A stretch of 64,000 nucleotides of DNA. It comes from Trichopria drosophilae (taxonomy: Eukaryota > Arthropoda > Insecta > Hymenoptera > Diapriidae). The translations under genes and the position numbers were made by a program. Shown one piece after another: positions 1 to 11,889 of this stretch. Numbering within the stretch: position 1 is the first letter of the stretch; every line of letters begins with the position of its first letter. A model generated the notes under the pieces. That model did no database searches. It was not told the origin of the DNA and saw only the letters and a list, made by a program, of their open reading frames with translations. The stretch is from assembly GCA_030407085.1 (NCBI GenBank), contig CM059583.1:20992001-21056000 (forward strand). Reading direction: 5' to 3'.

Positions 1-1300
1 AGACCTATGTGGAATAGAATCAAATTGAATTATACTACGACCCGGTAATGTAACAGATTTGATTAAAATTAATTCCGTGTATTTAGGTGTGCCTCGTGAT
101 GATGTTACTTTTTTCGAAACGTTAATATAAAATATAATATTTTTATCTAATGAATGTATTTTTGTGCTCGTAATTATTAATCAATAACTATTTTTGACGA
201 ACAAATCACGGTGTTTTGTGATGGATACTTTTAATCTTTCTAGCTAATTTTATCTGATGACAGAAACTCGTCTTCTCAATCAAAAACAAAGTTTACCAGA
301 AAATTTCACAATTTTTTTTACAATGGTAAAGATGGAAAGGTGGGATTGTTTTAAGATTTTTCGAAAAAATGAGGACCAATATGGAAAGATTCCATGCGCC
401 GGAATTTGAACTCCGGACCTTTCGATTGCTGATGCCGATTTCTAGATCTTTAAACAATCAAATCATAATCAGGTAATGTGCTACCTTAGTACTTTTCTGG
501 AAAATGTTTATGCGCTTAAAAGCCATATCCAAGTAGCCCATCCAACAAGTCTGATAATTTAAAATATTTTTCAATGATTAAATTTATACATGTCACTTTT
601 ATCATTTTGAAATAAACTCACGGGAATTTCTTAATATGCCATATATTTCAAGAAATAGAAATACTAAAGAAAAACAAATTTTACACATTTTGTTTACAAA
701 ATTAAATAATTTTTGAGAGAATATGTGATTAACTTGCAGTAATTCGTTGCTTTTCTTTTTAGTCTAAGAGCTTTCAGTTTTTTCTTACTTTGGACGCCAT
801 TTTGATAACCAACATTTTGAATTGCTCAATATGTAATTGTTACAGGCAGAATCGATGTTTTACCGACTGCCATAATATGCCATAACTTTTTATGAGGTAA
901 AAACCACCAAATGTTCAGTGTGATATATAAAAAAAGGACCATTTCCACGCCAGAAAATATCTTATAACCATTTTTCTCATTTAAAATTGGAGTTTAAAGT
1001 TGTGATACATTTTGCGCCCCCCTGTTCATTAATGAGTCAATTTAAAGAAATGAATATTTAATCGGAAACAACCCACTGAAAAAAAATTGTTATTTTAAAG
1101 TAAAAAACATTCTTAGTGATTTAAAATAAAATTGTTCTAGAACATGCCGTTTCAACAAATACTTTATTATATTAAAACAAAAGTTTGTATAACTTAAACG
1201 TGGTTTTTTCATTGTTTTAAAAAAATTCAACAAAATTGTTTTAACAAAATGTTTGGCATAACGGTCATTATACTTAATAAGTTCCTTTTTTTCCTAAAAA
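1..1300. other. A+T-rich stretch without a supported gene
   Basis: No supported gene or spliced exon of the local family was found here. A short open stretch at about 29-130 on the + strand ends in a stop and looks vaguely like the end of a mobile-element ORF, but it runs off the window edge and is too short to name. The rest is A+T-rich DNA with T and A runs. Confidence 0.5.
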
Positions 1301-1304
1301 TCCT

Positions 1305-1505
1305 CTTAATTTAAAATACATAAAAAGCTCAAAACATTGAGCAATACTAAATTCGTTTTCATCTACTCACGATTGATACGTGAATATCGATATATTTAAA
1401 TATGTTTACATTTATTTTCGTATAGTGAATGTAATAGTTGTTTTCCTGTTAAAATTAGAACGACAAACAATTTTGATATATCTTGACTATTCTATCATAT
1501 ACCTA
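1305..1505 (+). repeat. Diverged direct repeat, copy 1 (partner 9545-9765)
   Basis: This stretch matches 9545-9765 by eye. Both copies have a run of 'tcaaaacatt', then 'gattga' with 'tatatttt', then 'gaatgtag/ta', and both end in 'atatcttgactatt' followed by 'atcat'. The second copy lies just upstream of gene A, so copy 1 may be the remnant of duplicated gene-flanking DNA. The copies have diverged clearly and were not aligned by computer. Confidence 0.55.
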
Positions 1506-1507
1506 TA

Positions 1508-1580
1508 CACTGAGAGCACGTTGGGAGAACTACTGCCCTCTGCCCGGTAATGCTGCACTGAGAGCACGTTGGGGGAACAG
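1508..1580 (+). repeat. Two-copy tandem repeat of about 58 bp
   Basis: The segment 'cactgagagcacgttggg' occurs twice in direct orientation at about 1509 and 1557. The 'cactgagag' start resembles the terminal repeat of the transposon inserted upstream of gene E (43886-45021), so this may be a pair of transposon ends. Confidence 0.5.
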
Positions 1581-1596
1581 GAACACAATTTCAACT

Positions 1597-2035
1597 AGCG
1601 AAAACAGCCATTATAACAAAATTCATGAACAATCACTTATCGACTGTACCTTTCTTGAACCTATTTCTCACAAGTATATGTGTATCAGTTCTTTATTTGT
1701 TTTATATTACCTATATTAATAAAGAGTTGAAAACAGATTTAGATAGATAAGAAATATATGAAAGAATATAAACTTACTCAATGATATAACCTTCGTTATA
1801 GAAATGTTAATCTACGGAGGCTGTTCGATGATGGCTTAAGCATTTTACATAAGGGTACATGTGTATCAGTTTCTTTTGTTTTATTTATAATATATATATT
1901 TTCCGTTGTTTACTTTTTAAAAATATAATATAAAACAAACAAATTGATACACATACATTTATGAAAAATATGTTCAAAGCCATTACACTCACAAATGGTT
2001 ATACAGAAAGTTTGTTATAATGGCAGTTTTGGTTG
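1597..2035. repeat. Inverted-repeat (MITE-like) element
   Basis: The left end at about 1598 reads 'gaaaacagccattataac' and the right end near 2010-2030 reads its reverse complement with a few changes. Inside are further repeats of a 'gtgtatcag' plus 'tttgttttat' segment, twice direct (near 1680 and 1860) and once inverted (near 1935). The pattern suggests a palindromic non-autonomous element. No target-site duplication was identified. Confidence 0.4.
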
Positions 2036-2264
2036 GTTGAATGTATACTTCTGAATATATTTCTTATCTATATTAAATGTACATATTGTAAAATAAAAGT
2101 AATATAATTATTAAATATATTATGCTAATATACACATAAGTTTGCACATTTATGTGTATTTTGTTGGAGTAGGAATAATCTACAAAAGAGAAACAGGTAA
2201 TTCATTTATTTTTTTGCTTTATAATGTTATACTCCATTCAAGCTTATTATTTACTAATAATAGT

Positions 2265-2470
2265 TTTCGATACAAGGGTGTAAAAGTATTTTTTGCGAAT
2301 GTGCGGCTTGTGGACCGAGCCGAAGGCGAGGGTCGCATGCACATTCGTCCAGAAAATAGTTTATGCTCATGTGTCGAACAATATTTTTTGTTACAGTGTG
2401 AGAAAAGTGCGTTTGAAAATGTAGACCAATGCGTAAAATCGCACTTTACGCACACTGTATAACAAAAAGA
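2265..2470. repeat. GC-richer repeat fragment
   Basis: This patch is less A+T-rich than its surroundings. It has 'gaccgagccgaaggcgagg' and repeated 'cactttacgc'-type words that recall the repeats at 6700-7070 and 37140-37270. It is probably a fragment of the same dispersed repeat family. The open frames in it run on both strands and show no domain. Confidence 0.3.
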
Positions 2471-3049
2471 ATATTAAGGGTAAAATTTTATGTGGACGAT
2501 CGTGTTTCGATATTTAAGTTTTACGATAGATGTATATATTGTAGATACGATCTTGACAATCCTGAAAAAAAAGCTGTTTCTAATATTCATTTATATCAAT
2601 GTAATTCATTTTAAGTGAATACTAGTAAATGTATTTTGCAATAGTTTACGTCATTCAAGATAAGAATGAACATGTGTAAACACTGGCTCATAAGCGCTAT
2701 ACCTAACCATCCTTCGGGTCAACAGTTTTCCCGCGCTTTGGGTTCGCCTTTCGCCCGACATTTTGGGTGAGCTGCTCACCCAAACTGGATGAGGTCCAGA
2801 GCACAGCGCGTCACGTGCCCTAGAGTAAGAGGATGAAGTGCTGCGCGTCACCTCACTCCACCCAGTGACGATGGTTGCCTATTCGGAAGGCGCGCCGCGA
2901 GAAACTTTCGTTTCAATGATAAGCATCGATGGTTACAAAGAATTTTGTGGAGATTCTCCAACGCACGGGTTAAAAACATATTGCTCACTGCAGCATACGG
3001 AACAGCAGCTGATGAACAAATCTTATCCAACTGTAAAGTAAGATCGTTT

Positions 3050-4993
3050 TCCGGGACTTTTAAGTCGACGATTGGTTATCTGAAGCATCGACCGTAGAAG
3101 AAGCTAACATAAAAATGGAAGCATACGATCTTTGAAAAACAGGTGGGTTTGAATTACGAAAGTGGGTGTCGAATCTTCTGTCATTATGCGATAATGTTGG
3201 CACTGCTAAACATAAAGAATTCGTGGATCAATATGTGACAACGGAAACTCGAGGTCTATGTATTAAGTTGTCTTATTTAAACGATACATTTCATCGCAAT
3301 AGTCTAAAAGATGGTTCTTTGAACTACGAAAATACGAAAAAACGAAACGTGCTATCCAGAATTGCTTCGATTTTGATCTATTAGGTCTATTAGCCCTCGT
3401 GATAGTAGTAGCAAAACCGATAATACAACAATTATGGTTGCTTAAGGTGGGTTGGGATGAATTATTACCATGCGAATCGGCTAACTTTTGAATCTGAATT
3501 AAAGACTTTGAATAATATGATAATCCCTCAAAAACTTAGTGAAACAGAATCACCTGTTAATTTGCAGCGCCATGGATTCACTGATGTAAGTCAATAAGCG
3601 TATGCGTTTATTTACGCTCAGTTTCTGCAAATGGCAAGATTCAAGTTCGATTGGTTGCGTCAAGATCACGAGTTGCTCCCGTTAAAAGCCAATCAATACC
3701 TCGCTTCGAATTATGTGATGCACAATTACTTGCTTATGTTGCTAAGAAATTGAGAGATTGTTTAAATTACAAATTTGATAATGTAATTTTATAGAGTGAT
3801 TCGACAACCGTGCTACATTGGTTAAAAAGTTGCAGTCGCAATTGGACGCCATTTATAGCCAATAGAATTGGCGAAATTCAAGCAATCAGTAATATAGAGA
3901 ATTGGCGATACGCTAGTAGTAACCCAAATCCACCTGATCCTCTATCGCGATGAGTGATGCCTTATGAATTAAAAGCTTTGTCATTATGGTGGAATTGACC
4001 TAACTGGCTAACCTAATGGAAGTGTTCAAAACAGTAGTAAAATCTGAATCCGTTTATAGACAAGGATGGATTCTTTAGAGTTAGAGGTTGAATGAGGCAT
4101 TCTGATATCGTGTATGAGGCAAAACATCCTGCGTTACTGAGGCGTGATCATCCGTTTACGCGTCTGGTGATACGCATATGCTTTCACAATTCTCCTAAAC
4201 GGTCTAAGACATTGCTGGCTGATTTACCTTTCGATCGGGTTAAAGTTAGTTCCAGGATGTTCGAGCACGGCTGCGTAGACTTTACAGCGCCAATGTACGT
4301 TAAGGAAGGTCACAGAAAGAATACGTACAAAGTCAAACGTTATATAGGAATATTTGTCTGTTTTTCAATAAAGGACGTGCATATTGATTTAGTTTCAAGT
4401 TTGTCAACAAAGGTATTTTTAAATGGGTTGAAATGTTTTATTGTACGTAGAGGTCGTCTTACCGATATTTTTTCGGATGACGGGTTAAATTTTGTCGGGG
4501 CCGATCACGAACTTCGGGACTTTACACCATGTTTGAAAAAGAGAGCACGCAACATAAAATTTGTGATCATGTGCCTGGTGAGAAAGTAAAACACTTTATT
4601 ACTCCCGAAGCACCTCATATGTGTGGGTTTTGGGAGGTTGCAGTGAAATCTACCAAACACCATTTAAAACGCTTACCGGAGAAGCATCTCCTAATCGGGA
4701 AAGAGACAATCCTAAATTCAAGACCACTCTCACCAACGTCCGTTGATTCAAATGACTTGATGGCATTAACAGCAGGTCATCTTTTGATCGAATGCCCTAT
4801 AACCGCTTATCATGAACCAAGGCTTTTAGATATTAAATCAACGCATTTATCCCGATGGCAGCATGTTGAACAATTGGTTAACAGCTGGTATTTGTCACTC
4901 TGTTGTTCTTACAGGAAAAAGAAAACTGGACTCCGATTGGATAAACCGAACATTGGAAGGAAGGAAATAAAATACACAAAAAATGAGATTTAG
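3050..4993 (+). pseudogene. Relic of a BEL/Pao LTR retrotransposon pol gene (RT tail, RNase H, integrase)
   Basis: Read in shifting frames, this region gives successive pieces of a BEL/Pao polyprotein. At 3070-3180 there is a Pao-type segment with 'EASTVEEAN' and then 'TGGFELRKWVSN'. At 3600-3960 lies the RNase H region, with 'RLVASRSRVAPVKSQSIPRF', 'SDSTTVLHWL', 'NWTPFIANRIGEI' and 'NWRYASSNPNPPDPLSR'. From 4092 comes the integrase part, with 'VHIDLVSSLST', 'FSDDGLNFVGAD', 'GFWEVAVKSTKHHL', 'NSRPLSPTS' and 'LSRWQHVEQLV'. Many stops and frame changes interrupt it, so it is dead. No LTRs were found on either side. Assignment to BEL/Pao rests on recognised motifs of that superfamily. Confidence 0.85.
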
Positions 4994-5199
4994 TATAAAT
5001 TTATTTAATTTCATAACAATAGAATTCAAGGGAACGTCTTGAATATCAATACACTTGTAATTTTCAAAATCATAAATTGATTGACTGCATTACTGAAGAT
5101 ATTTAAAAAAGTCCATCCCACTCAGATCAAAACTGCTGAGCATCCCACTGCATTAATACAGTGGTTAATTCGAAAAGTTACGAAACCCTAACTTAATTT

Positions 5200-6690
5200 C
5201 TATAATATTATCATACAAGGAACAACTTCATATAAAAAATTCGAAAAATTTTTAGCATGGTTGGATATTATAAAAAAATCTGCTCAGAATTATCGTCGGA
5301 TTGTTAATGAACCTGTTTCGTCTTTTAAGGTCGTTATTATGTTGTTTATTTTTATTATGGGGTTAACTCAAACTAGATCGCAATTGCAATTTAATTTATA
5401 TCTTCCTTGCGGCTTGAAGAAAATTTGGTTCAAACATTTCCATTCAAACCGATTAAAAATATTACAATGGGTTTTAATCATAAATGCGAGACTTGAAATC
5501 ATCGATTGTTTCCTATTATCTGACTCCAATCGAATTTAATGAGTAGTTGCCAGAAGTATCTGAATTGGAACTAACTGGTTTATTTCATATCAAGGTTAAA
5601 TATGATATTCAGTCGATAGGCAACAATTCAATGGGTTTCGGAAGCCGTATGAAGGATCGTTAATGGTATTTAATCACAAAGACTTCTGGCTTAATCAAAT
5701 GCGATTCATCATATTGATTATAATTTCATACTAAATAGTAGGCATTTAATCATAAATACGGGACTCGAAATCACCAATTCCTTCCTATTAACTGATTCCT
5801 ACCGGATTTAATGAGTGGTTAGCCAAAATAATGAAGCAGAATAAATTGGTTGAATATGGGTGGAATAGGAAATTTATTCACACCAAGATAAATGGAAATC
5901 CACATTAGATTTTGACGCTTACAAATGATTAGGAGTTTGGCGACGTCGAAATGAATGGGATTTTATCAGACTCCACGTGGCTAACGGCAGTTGCTTACAA
6001 AATCGCATCGAAACCCATTAATTCTTGAATAGGTATTTTCCAATTAAATTCTATTGTACTTTCGCTTTCAAAGTTTGATTAAATCTCATTGATTCTGAAT
6101 CTAGGAATTTTCCGTCTAATTCCCATTGGATTGTTACATATAAAATCTTTACGAAACCTATTGATGTTGGAAGGACAAATTTTCTCTTTAATTCCTAATG
6201 AACTCTCACTTTCTGATAAAATCTTATTGATTGTGGATTTCGAAATTTCCCGACAAACTCCGATTGGCCAGTTGATTACAAAAACGGACCGAATGCCACT
6301 GATCCTTTCCGGGACTGGGAATTTCACAATTAATTCTCATTGAACTGCTACTCCCAAAATCGGATTGAAATCCATTGCTCCCGGAAGCAGAAATTTCCCC
6401 ATTAAATCCCATTGAATCTCATTTTCAAAACCTAATTAAAGCTCATCGATGCTGTAACTAGGAATTCTCTGATAAAATCCTTTTAAGCAGCTTCTGAATA
6501 ACTCTTATTCATTTTTGACATCCTATACATTCCAATTGAATCTCTTTTATTTTTAATAAGCATTCATGAACTATTCCTGATTGAACTCGGATTGCTGTTT
6601 AAATCTAATTAAATCTCATCAGTTCTGAATAGGATGAATTTTTATTTCTCATTGATCCTATTCAATCGTATTAAATGTGAATGGGTATCA
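5200..6690. repeat. Degenerate quasi-tandem repeat array
   Basis: Short phrases recur many times with changes: 'attaaatctcattga', 'gaattttcc', 'tttaattcc', 'attgaatctcat'. Larger repeats also appear, such as 'tttaatcataaat.cg.gact.gaaatca' near 5472 and 5747. The unit seems to be roughly 70-90 bp in the 6060-6640 part, and longer before it. The small open frames here on both strands follow from the repeat and show no protein family. Confidence 0.5.
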
Positions 6691-6699
6691 AATAATTAT

Positions 6700-7075
6700 T
6701 TTTGTATCAAGGGCGTAAAATGGAGTTGCACGCCTCGACAATAGAACCCGAGAGACGACAAAGCCTCAGATTCACTCATTGTTTTTAGGCGTAAAATATT
6801 TTACGCCTCGATTTGCGGACCTAAATTGTACTTTTCGGTTCAAAGCCGTAAAGTTCTATTTTACGAACCGAGTGAAGATTATGCGTCCAAACGAGGTCGT
6901 AAAATTTCACGGCGGAGAAGCGAACACTATTTTTGATACACTTTTCGCAAAGTAGGCACTTTATCGACTGTTTTTAGTCCGTAAAGTGCGGAGATCAGTC
7001 CGTAAAGTGGCTACTTTATGGACACGGGTATCAAAAATACCAATTTCACGCCTCTGTAGGCCTAAACTTTAGTTT
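6700..7075. repeat. Dispersed repeat rich in 'cgtaaa' words
   Basis: The segment starts with 'tatcaagggcgtaaaat' and ends with 'ggacacgggtatcaaaaa'. The 'gtatcaa' phrase, repeated 'gtaaagt' words and 'gtaaaattt' phrases inside suggest a non-autonomous element with subterminal repeats. The end segment matches, inverted, the repeat at 37140-37270. Confidence 0.45.
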
Positions 7076-7247
7076 TTTGCTCTAATGGGAATTTTTAAGC
7101 AGTGAAATTTTAAAACAATCATCATGATCGTCTTAATTTAAGCTTTTAATAAAGCCAACTTCGTATTTATCGTGAACAGTGCTTAGTGTACGCGTCCCAG
7201 TCCTAAAATGATCTTTTAAGTTTCAAGACAGCAAGAATTTATTTTAA

Positions 7248-9258
7248 CCCATTAACGCTGATAAAGCCTGAAATCATAGCTGGACTTGGAAATAAAGTCA
7301 GATACAGAAAAAATTCTTGTAAAATATGTGAATACCTATTTATTATTTTTCTGGGTGTATTCTACAAAATGCCACGGTCGGATTTCATTTTTGTTGACAT
7401 ACAAAATCAATATGGCTGCTTTATTGTAAAAAAGTGGGGAAAAATCAACAATTTTTTCTGTTTAATAATGTAATTTTGTTACTGAATAAAGTGGCACAAA
7501 ATGGCACAAACTGTTGAAACTTAAAAATTGTGCAGTAGATTATAACGAAAATTCAAAACGACGTCTTTAAATTTGAGGATATTGTAAAAAAAATTTGCAA
7601 TATGTTGGATCAAACGTTGTCACTTCAACTAAACTTAACGAAACTTGGTACGCAGGGTTTTTTTGATTACGAATCCTACCATGATCTTTCAAAATTCAAA
7701 ATGGCGGATCCAATATGAAGGACCAAGATAATAAAATTTTTAGCGAATTTCACGAAGCTTAGTATAAATGAGTTTTTTGGGTCGCTGATTACGAAACTGG
7801 CCATGGTTTTTCAAAATTCAAAACGGCGAATCCAATATAGCGGAAGTGATAAAATTTTTAACAAATTTTATGAAACTCAGTATGTAGAGGTTTTTGAGGT
7901 TGCTGATTACCAATCCCACAATGATTTTTCAAACTATACTTTTGCATAGCTCATTGCAGAAAACCCATCTGTATCACTGAAAATGTCGACTTCGTTATCA
8001 GATCCTTCACTCTCATTACCTGAGACATCTGGATTAGGAATCGTAATTAACTCATCAAACTCATTGAAGTAATTCACTTCCAAATCTGTTGCAATCGGTA
8101 TAACGTTTGAACATTCGCTTTCGCTTTCTCTTTGTTTTCGTTTTGGCATCTATTATAAGTCTCTTATACCTGTACTCTAAAATAGCATACATACATCATG
8201 AAAGTCAAATGTGATTCAACGCATATATGTACCATACAGAAATCCATTTGTATAACGAGAGCAAAAAACGGCATCACGTATCGGTGTAGATGCCACCTAG
8301 CGGTCGCTTTATGTATGGGAGATTCCATGTCAACACTACACATGCTCTCTCCAGCGCAGCACGAATGCCGATGTTCTTTTACTGTAATCAATATAAGTTG
8401 TTACCTACGGCCCAGCCCAACAATTTCTTTTCGGAATTGAATATTACTTGAGTACAGTTTCATTATGAGCCTAATTAAAAAATGAAAAAAAAATACATAA
8501 ATTGGCAAAGTATTGAATATTATTCTTTTCGTGTGAAATTGATTCACCATTATCATTTCAGAAAATGTTGCATAGTAAGCAACTAACAACACCGCTATAA
8601 CCTAAGTAAATATATTAAAACTTAAACATTTCTATCATCTTGATCCGCCATTTTGAATTTTGAAAAACCATGACCAGTTTCGTACTCAGCGACCCGAAAA
8701 CACATTTACAATAAGTTTCGTGAAATTCGCTAAAAATTATATTACCTTGGTCCTCCATATTGGATCCGCCATTTTGAATTTTGAAAAATCATGGGCTGAT
8801 TCATATTCAGCTACCTCAGAATCTCCGACATACGAAGTTTCGTTAAGGTAAGTTGAAGTCATAACGTTTAAACCAACATATTTGAACATTTTTTTTACAA
8901 TATCCTCAATTTTCAAGACGCCATTTTGAATTTTCATTATAATCTACTGCACAATTTTTAAGTTTCAACAGTTTATACCATTTTGGACCACTTTATGCAG
9001 TAATAAAATTACGTTGTCTTAAACAATATTGATTTAAAAAAAAATACTTATTGATTTTTCCGCACTTTTTTACAATAAAGCCTCCATATTGGTTTTATAT
9101 GTCAACAAACATTAAATACGACCGCGGCATTTTGTAGAACGCACGCAAAAACACAATAAAATTGTATTCACATATTTTACAAGAATTTTGTCTGCATCTG
9201 ACATTGTTTCAAAATACAGCTATGATTTCAGGCTTTTTCGGCGATAATGAAAATTTTT
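7248..9258. mobile_element. piggyBac-like element with very long terminal inverted repeats
   Basis: The left end is TTAA (7244-7247) followed by CCC, the piggyBac signature. The left arm (about 7248-7930) and right arm (about 8640-9258) are diverged inverted copies. Matching landmarks are 'cctgaaatcatagctg' and its complement, the 'tttgttgacatacaaaa' segment, 'caatatggctgctttattgt', and repeated 'aaaatggcggatccaatat' segments. The extreme right end has decayed ('cggcgataatg' in place of the expected GGGTTAA). The interior holds a short acidic ORF (7934-8149, -). Two smaller TTAA elements in this window (11890-12376 and 61070-61627) share the internal 'gctgattacgaat' and 'aaaatggcg.atccaatatgg' words. 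Confidence 0.65.
7934..8149 (-). pseudogene. Short acidic ORF inside the piggyBac-like element, possible transposase N-terminus
   Basis: The ORF is 71 codons long. It starts with a basic 'MPKRKQRESESE' stretch and continues with an acidic part containing 'SGNESEGSDNEVDIFSDTDG'. Acid-rich starts of this kind are common in piggyBac transposases, and the ORF lies between the arms of a TTAA/CCC element. No DDD catalytic domain follows, because the right arm begins soon after the end of the element interior. I infer a 5'-terminal remnant of a transposase gene. It could also be a chance ORF. Confidence 0.35.
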
Positions 9259-9544
9259 TCTGTGAACCTCTCAACTCAAAATGTTTTGCTTCTACAAACA
9301 TGCGGGTACTTTTAGAACAGTTTCGAGGTATTTCTTGATTATGTATTTCAACAATTCTATTCTATGAAATGCTTATAGTAGAAGTAAGTTTCAAAAAAAA
9401 AATTCATAGAACACGTAGATATGGCTATCTGGAACAAAGGTCGATTTTTTAACAATATAAGGCTTTATCAATATCATGTATCTCGTCATATTAATGACAT
9501 TCACCTTTTCATATCAAAAACTGTTATAAAACAAAGACAAATCT

Positions 9545-9765
9545 TATAAATTTAAAATCAATAAACACGCAAAAAGATCAAAACATTAAGAAATTCTGCG
9601 CTTTTTTTTATTATACCGATGATTGACATGTAAAGCTCGATATTTTCAAATACTTGCAAAAATATATTTTTATTCATATAATGAATGTAGTATTTGTTTT
9701 TTGTTAAAATCACATTGATAAATTATTACGATTATATCTTGACTATTATATCATGTATCTACCTA
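9545..9765 (+). repeat. Diverged direct repeat, copy 2 (partner 1305-1505)
   Basis: This is the second copy of the segment described at 1305-1505. It ends about 170 bp before the promoter region of gene A, so it could be part of the ancestral gene-flanking duplication unit. Confidence 0.5.
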
Positions 9766-10042
9766 TTTATGGAAAGTGGCACAAGTTCTAGAAAATATAT
9801 GACACATATTCATTAAAGGTACATTCTATTTGATGTAAGGGCAATTAATTGCTGAATTTGATCGTTTAAATTCTTAGTATTCCATATAAAAATACATATT
9901 AATAGATTTCTCCTGCTCGCCAACGTGAGAAGGAGACATAAAAATCGTGTGCACATTAATATAAATGACTGTTGGATCAGAATTGTCTGCAGAAACAGCA
10001 GTCATTAGTTCTTTCTAAACAGTTCTTTAAACCAGATTGAAA

Positions 10043-11395
10043 ATGAAGTTGTTAACTTCATCCTTCAGTTTCTTACTGGTTTTATTAACTTCTGGTAATA
10101 ATTATAATTTTATAATTTTGACATACAAGATTAATTCAACGTTTAATTAGATTCCACAAAGTGTTTATATTTATTAACGTCAGTGATATTTGTTCCAGAT
10201 CATGTTCTTGGTAATTGGAATTATGATGATTATAATGGTGACATTCTGTGTAACGAAGAGAGTCTAGTACCGAAAAAAGAAAGGGATGGTTCTGTTCAGA
10301 GAACATATGAATCTTATCCTCCTCGTAAGTATATAAAACTTTATTCCTTCTAAAGGCTGCGATTAATATAAAGAAATATAAATATTCGATTCTTGTCCAG
10401 GTGGATGTAATTCAACCAGCGACTGTCCAGTAGGTTACTGCAGCATGTTCTCAAAAGATGACAATGCACCAATGAAACTTGCTTGTCAGAAACAAATTAG
10501 AAATAGATCGACGTCAAAGAAATCCTGTCAATGCAATGTTTTAAGAACCCCATCTTATTCATTGTATTCAGACAAATGTTACCCAAAACCAGTTCCAATA
10601 CAATCTACCGACAAAAAAGTTGCATTATCGGCATCCGATCTGAATCCACCTATCAGAATGATGACTCACTTGTATTGGTCAGGATATCCAGGGCCGTCTT
10701 TCGTAGGAAGCGGTATAGTATCCATAACTACTTGAAAATGTTAATTACCTTGACTGATGCATCGCATTATTCTATAAATATTAATTTTTGTTTATCGCTT
10801 TAAGATACACTGATAGCTAAAACAGAAGCTTCAAAATACTCATTTTAATATATTTACTATTCTTGTTTACGTATAGTTTACAGACTGCGATTGTATTTCA
10901 CTTGAATTTAGTCTATTGTATTTATTTTATAGAAACTCAAACGGATGACTCAACTTGCGAAGACCCAGATGATGAATTCGTTTTAAACGAAAATGGTGTA
11001 TTTTTCTCTAGTGACTGGAATCGTAAGTTATTCTATTATCTAATACCGAATATCAAATGTACCGAAATACGTACGTTGTGCACTAAATCGTATTTTCGCG
11101 AAATGTGATTTTATTTGTTTACGTATCGAAAATACACTAAAGTTGCGTTTCAATTACAGAATATCCTTGCGACTCGGTTGCTGATTGCCCAGAGGATTAT
11201 TGTCAAGAAATGAGTGAAAAAATTGCTAATGAATACATCCTGCCTTACGATATAAAATCTGCGAATAAATTACACTTAAGGTGTATGAGAAGATTGAGCA
11301 TGAGTTTTAGATGTACATGTGCGCTTTCAAAAACTGAACCGCAAAAATGTCCAAATAGCCGTCCTGGTATTCGCAGAATCGAAATGGTGTACTAA
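10043..11395 (+). CDS. Gene A: secreted double 8-cysteine-module protein, five exons
   Basis: The spliced CDS is 10043-10094, 10199-10324, 10401-10712, 10933-11022, 11160-11395 (816 nt, 271 aa). All joins are GT-AG and phase 1. The start codon opens a 17-codon hydrophobic signal peptide (MKLLTSSFSFLLVLLTS) that fills exon 1. Exon 2 carries one Cys ('ILCNE') and ends in the conserved 'YESYPP'. Exon 3 carries seven Cys beginning 'CNSTSDCPVGYC', with 'CQCNVLRTPSY' later and a variable tail. Exon 4 has one Cys ('STCED') and 'GVFF'. Exon 5 repeats the 7-Cys order ('CDSVADCPEDYC', 'RCTCALS'). An AATAAA lies at 11490-11495. A weak TATA-like 'cataaaaat' lies about 105 bp upstream of the ATG. The protein is probably extracellular and disulfide-rich. 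Function is unknown; I recognise no named family, although the spacing is loosely like EB or EGF-type modules. Confidence 0.85.
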
Positions 11396-11399
11396 TTGA

Positions 11400-11885
11400 C
11401 TATAAAAACTAATTTTATATGCAATGAAAAGATGGCAGAGAGCAGTTTATTTATTTGATTTATATTATTACTACAGATTATGAATAACAAATAAATGTAT
11501 ATATATATCTGTTTAATATTGCATAGATCGTTATTATAAAATATAAGTATTCATCTACGTTAAATTGAATATATGTATGTTGCTTTTTATTTGTATTTTC
11601 GACTTTTATAACGAATGTATGTATCGGTCTGAAACGGTTTGAAATAAACTTGTTAAAATTAATACAATATCGATATGGTTGAACGTCATGCAGTGATTGT
11701 TAAAATTCATAGACCTAAAACGTCTGCCTTTGGATGTGCTATGAATTAGAAGATGTTCAAAATAAAAAATTGTTATTGACTTAAAGTGGTTTATACCTTT
11801 CTGCGGAAAAAAAGGCTAACTTTGTGCGTACTTTTGACCAAATTTTTCCTGCTCATATACGATGCATCGAAATTGCAAGTAAATA
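11400..11885. other. 3' flank of gene A, no further gene
   Basis: A+T-rich 3' flanking sequence with several AATAAA-like words. No exon or repeat could be supported before the TTAA element at 11890. Confidence 0.5.
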
Positions 11886-11889
11886 TTAA

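Noticed and set aside
29..130. Short open stretch at the window start that could be the end of a mobile-element or host gene
   Set aside because: It is only about 34 codons, begins after a stop, and has no recognisable motif; it cannot be judged without the sequence to the left.
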